Shown here piece after piece: positions 1 through 6,418 of a stretch of 17,046 bases of DNA (positions are counted from its first letter, which is position 1; every line of letters begins with the position of its first letter). The notes beneath the pieces are model-generated. The model was not told where the DNA came from, did not search any database, and saw only the letters and a program-made list of their open reading frames with translations. The stretch is taken from assembly GCA_003554375.1 (NCBI GenBank), contig PWGF01000367.1, positions 1 to 17,046 of the forward strand, given 5' to 3'. The position numbers and the translations under genes were made by a program. This DNA is from Spirochaetaceae bacterium. Lineage in GTDB: Bacteria > Spirochaetota > Spirochaetia > DSM-27196 > SKKC01.

Positions 1-976
1 CGTATTCGGCGAGCCACTTCATCCATCCGGCCCACGCGCCGGGGACGTTGGCGAGGTGCATGCCGTATTCGCCATAGCGCTCGGTCCGGGAGAAGTACTC
101 CGGCGTGGCTCCGGCGGCTGCGCCCGCCACGCCGTCGAGCGACCGTACCTCTCCTGTCGCGTTGTCGAAGTACAGTGCCCATGTGCCGCCTCCGAGCACG
201 GTCGAGAACCACGGCTCGGTCACCGTCAAAACCGAAGCTGTCACGAAGGCGGCGTCGGCGGCCGTACCTCCGGCTTCCAGAACCTCCATCGCTGCGTCGG
301 TTGCCGCTCGGTGGTTGGAGACCGCCGCGTAGCTCCCGGTCTCTCCTTGGGCTTCCCCGAGCCCGCCGCGGCGGGCTCGTCGAGCTCGCTCGGACTCGGA
401 GATCTCGAGTGCGGCGAACCGGATCACGTCGGAGTTCACGAGCTCCGGTTCGGCGGGCGCCGCGTCACCGGGCGCTATCTCCTCGATCGACACAGCCGCG
501 GTCTCTTCATTACCATCCGCGGCCCGGTCGAGGACCGCTGACGCAAGCGTTTCAAACGCGGACCCTAACCGGGCACCCCGCTCGATCTCGCCGTCATCGA
601 GGCTGCCGTCGGTTGCTATTGCCCTTTCGAGTAGCCCCATCTCTTCGGCAGGCCGCAGATATCCCTCGGCTTCCAGCTCGCGGGCTCGATGTGCCTGGTC
701 GCTCTCGAAATCGTCGTAACGGTTGATGCGTTCGAAGAGCACGTTTGCTACTTCACCGTTCGCTACATCGAGCCGCAGGAAGGCGGCCCATCCTTCGGCG
801 TCATAGGCTTCGGAGTGGGCGAGGTACGTGCCGTCGGTGAGCTCCCGGGCGTCCGGAGCGCAGGCGACGACTACCAGTGCCACTACGACGGCCGCAACGC
901 TCCCGGCTACCGCCCGCTTCGGTCGCTGCTTGGTTCTGGCACCGGAGCGATCGTTCTGTTGTGAGTGGTCATCCAT
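1..976 (-). CDS. Lipoprotein with FMN_bind-like domain fused to gamma-glutamyltransferase (copy 1, partial)
   Basis: The ATG at 976 is preceded by AGGAGG four bases upstream, and the frame stays open to the window edge (325 codons), so the C-terminus is missing. Residues about 20-39 form a hydrophobic segment ending in VVAC, a lipobox (Cys39), so the product is probably a lipid-anchored envelope protein. Residues about 47-150 (DGTYLAHSEAYDAEGW onward, then FERINRYDDF) resemble the FMN_bind-type domain of extracellular lipoproteins. From about residue 215 (SYAAVSNHRAATDAAMEVLE, GGTAADAAF, then LGGGTWALYFD) it matches the large-subunit start of Ntn-type GGTs, which hydrolyse or transfer gamma-glutamyl groups, for example from glutathione. 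The catalytic Thr and small subunit lie outside the window. The next gene upstream is a paralogue with the same domain order, so this is a tandem duplication. The FMN_bind assignment is less certain than the GGT one. Confidence 0.85.
   Translation of the reverse strand, partial: MDDHSQQNDRSGARTKQRPKRAVAGSVAAVVVALVVVACAPDARELTDGTYLAHSEAYDAEGWAAFLRLDVANGEVANVLFERINRYDDFESDQAHRARELEAEGYLRPAEEMGLLERAIATDGSLDDGEIERGARLGSAFETLASAVLDRAADGNEETAAVSIEEIAPGDAAPAEPELVNSDVIRFAALEISESERARRARRGGLGEAQGETGSYAAVSNHRAATDAAMEVLEAGGTAADAAFVTASVLTVTEPWFSTVLGGGTWALYFDNATGEVRSLDGVAGAAAGATPEYFSRTERYGEYGMHLANVPGAWAGWMKWLAEY
358..379. repeat. 22-bp perfect GC palindrome inside the linker of GGT copy 1
   Basis: The stretch is self-complementary over 22 bases with CCGCGG at its centre. 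It lies in codons for the Arg-rich linker (RARRARRGG) between the FMN_bind-like and GGT domains. The paralogue has a related imperfect GC inverted repeat at the same protein position (3062-3078, CGGCGG / CCGCCG with a 5-nt loop). It may simply reflect Arg/Gly codon use. Confidence 0.55.
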
Positions 977-1114
977 AGGGCCTCCTCAACCCGTGCGAGA
1001 ATACAGCTCGTTCGGGGCGGTGTGCCATTCTGATGTCAGGCCTATGATGCGGAGTTGCCCCTCTCGAACCTGGGTTGTCTGCAGAGCTTTGGGGGCGTGT
1101 GTTGGTCATGGGCG

Positions 1115-1144
1115 CCTCCGTCCGGCACGTCTCCGTCCGGCGAG
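1115..1144. repeat. Two tandem 15-bp repeats between the GGT paralogues
   Basis: Copy one (CCTCCGTCCGGCACG, 1115-1129) and copy two (TCTCCGTCCGGCGAG, 1130-1144) differ at a few positions. The second copy also pairs with GCCGGAC at 1155-1161, giving a possible stem-loop (GTCCGGC 1135-1141). This sits in the 256-bp gap between the end of GGT copy 2 and the start of copy 1, so it may belong to the terminator of one gene or the control region of the other. No T-tract is present. Confidence 0.4.
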
Positions 1145-1200
1145 TCTCCCGACTGCCGGACCAGCCGGCATCAGAAACAGTTCCCCTGAAGCCGGCCGTC

Positions 1201-1214
1201 CTGTCTGCAGACAG
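1201..1214. repeat. 14-bp perfect palindrome, core repeated at 1076-1085
   Basis: CTGTCTGCAGACAG is perfectly palindromic and lies 18 bases past the stop codon of GGT copy 2 on the minus strand. Its 10-base core TGTCTGCAGA occurs again at 1076-1085, in the upstream region of GGT copy 1. Two identical cores in one short gap suggest a protein-binding site. No known regulator is recognised. Confidence 0.4.
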
Positions 1215-1232
1215 TTGAGTGTAAGAGTCAAG

Positions 1233-2105
1233 TTACTGCACAAGACCGGACGCGTCTACCTCTCGCGGCTCGGCGCCCGTTTCCATGTCGCCGGACTCGT
1301 GGTCATCGATCACAATGGCAGTGGCGTGTCCCCAATAGGTGCCGGTTCTCACGGTGTGCCCGCGAGTGGCCAGGGCATCTCGAACGTGGTCCGGGAAGCC
1401 GGATTCGACGAGGAGCTGGTTCCGCACGTTGTAGGGATAGATGGTCGACGGAAAGGTGCGGACGTCGAAGCGTGGAAGATCGATCGCCTCCTGGGCGGAC
1501 AGCCCGAAATCGACGATGCTCATCAGTTGCTGTAGCTGCCCTTGCGGCTGGAAGTCGGCGCCTGTGTTGCCTCCGGCGATGTACGGGGCGCCGTCACGCT
1601 TCACGAGATAGGGCATGGATGTGTGGCGGACGCGCTTGCCCGGCTCGATGGCGTTGGGGTGATCCGGATCGTTGCTCATGAAGGTGAGGCGTTCGTTCAT
1701 GTGGATGCCCGTCTCTCCGGCGACCAACACGCTGATTCCGATGGACGTGGTAACCGCGGCCACGTTTCCGTACTCGTCGACGGCATGGAGCGTGGTGGTA
1801 TGAGTGGGCTTCCCGGTCGCCGAGTCGGATGCGATCGGGCCCCCCGCGGGCGAGCCGGCGACGGCGATCGCTCCGCCCGCCGGCGCATCCCCGGGCGAGC
1901 CGGGCCCGCCGAGTCGGTTAGCTTCTGAAGGCTCGACGGCTTTCGCCGGGAAGTCGGCGACGGCGATTCGACCGGGCTCCGCGGAGCCGGGGACCGATAC
2001 AACGGCCGGCGTGGCCCGCCCTGCCGGCTCGGCGTCTTCCGCGACATCGTCCATGGGCCACGACATCGCCTGGTTCATGCTGATGGACCCGGCGCGCTCC
2101 GACAA
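1233..2105 (-). CDS. Gamma-glutamyltransferase small-subunit part of the split GGT copy 2
   Basis: This is the same reading frame as the upstream fragment 2127-3686, separated from it only by a TAA at 2127-2129; homology resumes straight after the stop (RLLSRDYLSERAG). The nominal start is TTG at 2105 with no Shine-Dalgarno, so independent translation is doubtful. Residue 103 (first Thr of TTTLHAVDEYGN) aligns with the autoprocessing and catalytic Thr of GGTs. The downstream motifs MNERLTFMSNDPDHPN, PGKR, GQLQQLMSIVDFG and EAIDLPRFD fit the YwrD-like GGT branch. Between about residues 19 and 98 lies an Ala/Gly/Pro-rich linker with internal repeats (IAVADFPAKA, IAVAGSPAGG), much longer than expected before the cleavage site. 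It ends with TAA. It is probably the 3' half of a nonsense-mutated or mis-sequenced gene. Confidence 0.8.
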   Translation of the reverse strand: MSERAGSISMNQAMSWPMDDVAEDAEPAGRATPAVVSVPGSAEPGRIAVADFPAKAVEPSEANRLGGPGSPGDAPAGGAIAVAGSPAGGPIASDSATGKPTHTTTLHAVDEYGNVAAVTTSIGISVLVAGETGIHMNERLTFMSNDPDHPNAIEPGKRVRHTSMPYLVKRDGAPYIAGGNTGADFQPQGQLQQLMSIVDFGLSAQEAIDLPRFDVRTFPSTIYPYNVRNQLLVESGFPDHVRDALATRGHTVRTGTYWGHATAIVIDDHESGDMETGAEPREVDASGLVQ

Positions 2106-2126
2106 ATAGTCCCGCGACAGGAGGCG

Positions 2127-2129
2127 TTA
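2127..2129 (-). other. In-frame TAA splitting GGT copy 2
   Basis: The minus-strand codons around the stop read GTC TAA CGC CTC CTG. The protein is homologous to GGT on both sides without any frame change. One substitution (CAA, GAA, TAT or TAC) would restore a single frame of about 817 residues. TAA is used as a normal terminator elsewhere here (pntAA, and the end of this same gene), so a global code change is unlikely. Confidence 0.85.
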
Positions 2130-3686
2130 GACATCGATATCCACGAACGCCGGATAGCCGATGTAGCGTTCGCGGTCCTGGAACCCGAGCTTGAGCGCCT
2201 CGGCCTGGAGATGGACCGTATCGGGTGAGTGCGGCTCGAGGCCGGTGAAATCGAACTCTTCCAAAATGCCGAGCGCCTGTAGCATGACGATGCCTTGGCT
2301 GTCCGGTGGGTTCTGGTACACATCATAGCCGCGATAGTCGAGGCGCAACGGCTCGCGCACGCGTGCGCCCTCGTAGTTGGAGAAGTCGCTGTAGGTCAGA
2401 AGTCCGTCATTATCGCGCGAGAACCGGGCGATCTGTTCGGCGATGGGGCCGCGATAGAAGTAGTCTTCCGCCGCGTTGAGTGCCGCGATCTCGCCGCGCC
2501 CCCGCGTGTCGGTGTACTCGCGTGCTACTGCGTCGAACGTATCGGCCATGTTCGGGTGCCGTATGGTGTCTCCTGCGCTGAGGAGCTCGTCTCCGTCCAG
2601 ATAGATCTCACCGGCGTGGGGCCACTCTCTGATGAGGTTCTCGCGCGGGCCGAGGTACAGCCTTGTGATCTCGGTGAGCTCGTGCCCCTCCGCGGCGATA
2701 TTACGTGCGGGTTCGATGAGCTCCGCGAGCGAGGTCCTGCCGTACTCGCGCAAGAGCTCCATCCATCCGGCCCAGGCGCCGGGCACGATCGAGCGGTGGA
2801 TCCCATCTCGATCGAAATACTCGTCGTCCTGGAAGCGCTCGATCGTTGCCGCTTCCGGGGCAGGACCGACTCCACCGATCGTCACGACTTCGTCGGCCGC
2901 TGCGTCGTAGTAGAGGAGCCACGTTCCACCGCCGAAGACACTCGACAAGGTGGGTTCTACGACGCTCAGTACCGCGGACATGGCGAACGCGGCGTCAGCC
3001 GCGGTTCCTCCTCGTTCCAGCACCTCCATGCCGGCGTCGGTTGCCAGAGTGTGCTGTGACACGGCGGCGCGTCCGCCGCGACTCGGCGGAGTAAGAACGC
3101 CTCCCCGGTGCGCCCGGCGCTGCCGCACCGCGCTGTCGTCCGCTACTACTTCCTCCAGGGCCCGAACCAAGCGGTCGGTATCGTCGTCCAGGCGAGCTCG
3201 ATCTATCCGTGCCGTTTCGCCCTGCTCGAGCCGGTGTATCTGCTGCTCGCCTTCTGTTCCGTCCGCGGCTACATCGAGCACCGCGGTCGCCAGGCGCTCG
3301 AAATCGCGAAGAAAGGTCCCCTGGAAGCTATGGCCTGTGAGATCGACCTCGCGTTCTTCGGCAAGCTGCTCGAGCAGGTCGGGCGTCACATCCCGGGCGC
3401 CGATGCCGTAGGCGGATTCGAAGCGTGATTCCCACGCATTCTGCTCGGAACGAGCTTCCATCCGGCGGTTCACGTAGTCGAAGCGTGAATCCACCACGGA
3501 GTCATCTTCCACCTGGAGGAAGATCATCGGGTGCCAGCCGTCGCTGTCGCCCTCCGGGTCGAACACGATGTAGCGGCCGGAGGAGAGGGTCGGAGGGCCG
3601 CACGAGGTTATAAGACCGATCGAAACAACAATTAGAGAAGTACAGAAGAACAGGCCGAACGATCTGCGCAGACTCATGGAGCGCAT
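2127..3686 (-). CDS. Lipoprotein with FMN_bind-like domain and GGT large-subunit region (copy 2, 5' part)
   Basis: The ATG at 3686 is chosen because AAAGGA lies seven bases upstream; ATGs at 3689 and 3677 are alternatives. The signal peptide ends in ITSC (Cys29), a lipobox, followed by Gly-Pro-Pro. Residues about 36-140 resemble the FMN_bind fold of PplA-like extracellular lipoproteins: SGRYIVFDPEGDSDGW, DSRFDYVN, then DLTGHSF where a DxxTGA[ST] flavin-attachment motif would be expected. After an Arg/Gly linker, the GGT domain starts near residue 207 (AAVSQHTLATDAGMEVLERG, FGGGTWLLYYD) and continues through PGAWAGWMELLREYG and PPDSQGIVMLQALGILEEFD. The TAA stop falls after FVDIDV, before the catalytic Thr, so this 519-residue piece alone cannot be an active GGT. 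It lies downstream of htpX on the same strand, with a 188-bp gap. Confidence 0.82.
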   Translation of the reverse strand: MRSMSLRRSFGLFFCTSLIVVSIGLITSCGPPTLSSGRYIVFDPEGDSDGWHPMIFLQVEDDSVVDSRFDYVNRRMEARSEQNAWESRFESAYGIGARDVTPDLLEQLAEEREVDLTGHSFQGTFLRDFERLATAVLDVAADGTEGEQQIHRLEQGETARIDRARLDDDTDRLVRALEEVVADDSAVRQRRAHRGGVLTPPSRGGRAAVSQHTLATDAGMEVLERGGTAADAAFAMSAVLSVVEPTLSSVFGGGTWLLYYDAAADEVVTIGGVGPAPEAATIERFQDDEYFDRDGIHRSIVPGAWAGWMELLREYGRTSLAELIEPARNIAAEGHELTEITRLYLGPRENLIREWPHAGEIYLDGDELLSAGDTIRHPNMADTFDAVAREYTDTRGRGEIAALNAAEDYFYRGPIAEQIARFSRDNDGLLTYSDFSNYEGARVREPLRLDYRGYDVYQNPPDSQGIVMLQALGILEEFDFTGLEPHSPDTVHLQAEALKLGFQDRERYIGYPAFVDIDV

Positions 3687-3765
3687 CATAACGTCCTTTG
3701 GCCACTTCGTTAATGCCCCGTTCGGAGACCGGGAGATCGAGATCCCGAGGGCGGCCGTTGTGGTT

Positions 3766-3780
3766 CGCTGTTTCCCAGCG
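3766..3780. repeat. Small stem-loop upstream of GGT copy 2
   Basis: CGCTG and CAGCG are exact complements around a 5-nt loop, about 80 bases before the start codon of GGT copy 2 in the htpX-GGT gap. It could be part of a 5' leader or the end of the htpX transcript. No T-tract follows. Confidence 0.3.
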
Positions 3781-3874
3781 CGGCGCGGCTTTGGGGTGCG
3801 CTCCGGTCCTTGTTGCTGCTTGGCGCCGCGGGTTGCGAGTTGCACGCCCCCGGTGGGCTCCGAGAAGTCGTGCT

Positions 3875-4735
3875 TCACCGCAGGCGGCGTCTTGGTTCGC
3901 TTCCCTCGAGACGACGCAGCCGCTCGATTCGGCGGTCGGTCGGCGGGTGGCTCGCGAAGAGCGCGCCCATGCCGCGACCGGACAGCGGGTTCACGATGAA
4001 CATGTGGCCGGCAGCCTCATTGACCTGCATCGGCGTACGCCGTGATAGCCGATGAAGCTTAGCGAGAGCGCTGCTCAACCCGGCGGGCGACCCGGCGATG
4101 GAAGCTCCGGCGCGATCCGCGGCGAACTCGCGGCTCCGCGAGACGGCGCTGCGGATGAGGAGGGCGGCGATCGGCGCAAGGACGATTGCGAGGATGAGGG
4201 CGATGGGGTTGCCTCCTCCGCGCCCGCGTGCTCCCCCGAAGAGCATGCCGTAGGTTCCGATGCGGGCGACGGCGGTCATGGCGCCGGCCATGACGGCGGC
4301 GAAGGTGCTGATCAAGGTATCACGGTTGCGGATGTGCGCCAGTTCGTGAGCGATAACGCCTTCGACTTCATCCTCCGAAAGGTTTCGCAGGAGGCCGCGG
4401 GTAACGGCTATGGCGGAGTTTTTGGGGTTCCGACCGGTAGCGAACGCGTTGGGCTGCTCCGACGGGGTGAGATAGAGCCGCGGGACCGGAAGCTTGGCCC
4501 GCGCGCAGAGCCGCTCGACCATTTGGTAGAGCTTTGGAGCCTGGTTACGGCTGAGCGGCTGCGACCGGGTCATGCGGATTGCAATGCGATCCGAGTTCCA
4601 CCAAGAAACGGCATTCAGCACGATCGCAAAGGCAAGCGCTAGAAGCAGCCCTACCTCGCCGGCGATAGCCCCTCCGAGAAGAACAAGGAGGACCGTGAGT
4701 ACTACCATCAAAAAAAGCGTCTTGACATGGTTCAT
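3875..4735 (-). CDS. htpX: HtpX-type membrane zinc metalloprotease
   Basis: The 286-residue product matches the HtpX family in length and layout (E. coli HtpX is 293). It is an inner-membrane M48 protease that degrades damaged or misfolded membrane proteins. Two hydrophobic segments lie at about residues 5-42, the zinc motif HELAH at 130-134, two more hydrophobic stretches at about 143-167 and 177-197, and the third ligand Glu203 in SREFAADRAGA. The C-terminal half has NPLSGRGMGALFASHPPTDRRIERL, typical of the family. The start at 4735 is supported by AAGGAGA about nine bases upstream; a longer open frame to 4915 has no such support. The final residues are Arg-rich. It reads away from rlmN, with a 280-bp divergent gap. 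All catalytic residues are present. Confidence 0.95.
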   Translation of the reverse strand: MNHVKTLFLMVVLTVLLVLLGGAIAGEVGLLLALAFAIVLNAVSWWNSDRIAIRMTRSQPLSRNQAPKLYQMVERLCARAKLPVPRLYLTPSEQPNAFATGRNPKNSAIAVTRGLLRNLSEDEVEGVIAHELAHIRNRDTLISTFAAVMAGAMTAVARIGTYGMLFGGARGRGGGNPIALILAIVLAPIAALLIRSAVSRSREFAADRAGASIAGSPAGLSSALAKLHRLSRRTPMQVNEAAGHMFIVNPLSGRGMGALFASHPPTDRRIERLRRLEGSEPRRRLR

Positions 4736-4763
4736 AGGGTTCCGTCTCCTTCGGCGGGAGCCC

Positions 4764-4781
4764 AATGCACCGAATGCACCG
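4764..4781. repeat. Tandem 9-bp direct repeat upstream of htpX
   Basis: AATGCACCG occurs twice back to back (4764-4772, 4773-4781), about 30 bases before the htpX start. It could be a regulator site in the htpX leader. The rest of the 280-bp htpX-rlmN gap shows no gene; a short hairpin GAAGG-cga-CCTTC begins at about 4948. Confidence 0.4.
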
Positions 4782-5003
4782 GATGTCCCGGGAGCCTTGC
4801 CCGGCGTACCCTCGATTGGCCCGCCGACCGAAAGGTAGATCAGAAGATGCCACTTCACGGCGGTGTTCGGCAACGGCTGTCGTCCGCGCGAAGCCGCTCC
4901 ATCGCACTTCTCCACGTTAACGCGAGGTGGGACGCGGCCTTGCAGTGAAGGCGACCTTCTGGTAACGGACGCTCGGGGAGTGCAGCAGCCCTGCCGCCCA
5001 TGG

Positions 5004-5009
5004 TAAGTT
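5004..5009 (+). promoter_or_regulatory. Candidate -10 hexamer for a leaderless rlmN mRNA
   Basis: TAAGTT (TAnnnT type) lies six bases before the rlmN ATG, and no Shine-Dalgarno is present. That spacing would put transcription start at or beside the start codon. The -35 region is poor, so this is tentative. Confidence 0.3.
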
Positions 5010-5015
5010 CCGGGT

Positions 5016-6278
5016 ATGGATGGTTTCGAGCGGCTCGACCGCCGGTCGCAAGCGCAGCCGAACGGGGCCCCTGCCTCTCGTGCACCCGGGAGAAGGGCGC
5101 CCGGTTCTCACCGGCCCCGGCTACTCGGCATGACCCGTGAAGAGCTGAGAGAGCTGGTAAGCGCATTCGGGGCGCGCCACGGGAACGGAGACCGGCTCTA
5201 CGGGTGGATGTACGGCCGGCGGGTAATCGATGTGCGGCATATGGAGGACCTCCCGGAAGAGCTGCGGGCTACGGTGCGAGCGAAGACAGTGCCCGGCATC
5301 GCGCCGCCGCAGCGGCTATCGATCTCGGCAGACGGGACTAAGAAGTATCTCTTTCCGGTCTTCGACCGGTCAGGCGACGGCAACTCGGCTGGGGCCGCGC
5401 GGCCGTCGCAGCCCACGCATTCGGTGGAGGCCGCCGGCTGCGACTCCGGCGCTTCGCACCACTCCGCCGCCTTTGACGCCGCGCCTCCGCATCCCGACGG
5501 CTGGGTCGAGGCCGTCTACATCCCGGAGGAGGATCGCGCCACGCTCTGTGTTTCGACGCAGGTGGGGTGCAAAATGGGGTGCCGTTTCTGCGCTACCGGG
5601 AAACAGGGATTCCAGCGCCACCTGGATGCGGGCGAGATTCTCAACCAATACTACGCGCTTCCGGAGCGCGATTCGGTGACCAATATCGTCTACATGGGGA
5701 TGGGCGAGCCGCTCGACAACGTGGAGGCGGTGATCCGGAGCCTGCAGCTTCTGGAGGACCACCGCGGTCTGTGGTTCCCGGCACGTCGCATCACGGTATC
5801 CACGATCGGCGTCGCCGGCGGCATTCAGCGTCTTCTTGCTGAGAGTCACTGTCGGCTCGCGGTGAGCGTCCATACGCCGTTCGCCGATGAGCGGCGTGAG
5901 CTCATGCCGATCGAGCGCATCCATCCGATCGAGCGCGTCCTGGAACTCCTCCGCTCGGCCGGGCTCTCACGGAACCGCGCGGTCACTTTCGAGTACCTTA
6001 TGCTCGACGGCGTGAACGACACCGGCCGCCACGCGCGGGAGCTCGCGCGCCTGGTGCGCGGGATCACGTGTCGGGTGAACCTCATCCCGTTCCACCACGT
6101 TCCCGGTGTCGACCTCGCTCCTACGCCGTTCGAGCGGATAAGGACGTTTCAGGACCGGCTCATCAAGCTGGGGGTTATGACGAAGATTCGGAATTCTCGC
6201 GGACTCGATATCGAGGCCGCATGCGGGATGCTCTCCACCCGCGAGGAGGCCTGCGCCGGCGCCGACCCGGCGCGTTGA
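5016..6278 (+). CDS. rlmN: 23S rRNA (adenine-2503-C2)/tRNA methyltransferase, radical SAM
   Basis: This is a radical SAM enzyme that methylates C2 of A2503 in 23S rRNA, and A37 of some tRNAs, using a methyl-cysteine intermediate. The 4Fe-4S motif CKMGCRFC (Cys185, 189, 192), the preceding TLCVSTQVGC, the GMGEP SAM motif at 228-232 and the acceptor loop Cys403 (LDIEAACGML) are all intact. It is 420 residues, longer than the usual 350-400. The extra length is an N-terminal basic tail (about residues 1-37) and an Ala/Gly/Ser/His/Pro-rich insert at about 118-161, between KKYLFPVFD and the normal WVEAVYIPE. The true start could be further in, near the Met at 39 (MTREELREL), since no Shine-Dalgarno supports 5016. 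It is divergent from htpX and convergent with the PDE gene. Confidence 0.95.
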   Translation: MDGFERLDRRSQAQPNGAPASRAPGRRAPGSHRPRLLGMTREELRELVSAFGARHGNGDRLYGWMYGRRVIDVRHMEDLPEELRATVRAKTVPGIAPPQRLSISADGTKKYLFPVFDRSGDGNSAGAARPSQPTHSVEAAGCDSGASHHSAAFDAAPPHPDGWVEAVYIPEEDRATLCVSTQVGCKMGCRFCATGKQGFQRHLDAGEILNQYYALPERDSVTNIVYMGMGEPLDNVEAVIRSLQLLEDHRGLWFPARRITVSTIGVAGGIQRLLAESHCRLAVSVHTPFADERRELMPIERIHPIERVLELLRSAGLSRNRAVTFEYLMLDGVNDTGRHARELARLVRGITCRVNLIPFHHVPGVDLAPTPFERIRTFQDRLIKLGVMTKIRNSRGLDIEAACGMLSTREEACAGADPAR

Positions 6279-6360
6279 GTACCGCTGTGTCCCGCCACCG
6301 GCCGGCGCCGCAGCCCACGAAGCATCGAGCCGCGCATGGCGCCCTCGAGACGTCGAAGAC

Positions 6361-6382
6361 GGTGTCGCCCGACGGCGTCACC
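6361..6382. terminator. Stem-loop between convergent rlmN and the c-di-GMP gene
   Basis: GGTGTCGCC and GGCGTCACC pair over nine positions with one T-T mismatch around a CGAC loop, in the 140-bp gap between two convergent stop codons. It is well placed to end transcription from both sides but has no T-tract, so it is either a non-canonical terminator or incidental. Confidence 0.35.
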
Positions 6383-6418
6383 CGAAGGCGTGAAACCGGC
6401 ACTCGGCTCAGGGGGGCT

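Noticed and set aside
2127..2129. TAA reassigned as a sense codon
   Set aside because: pntAA and the end of the GGT gene itself terminate with TAA, and no other conserved gene here carries an internal TAA.
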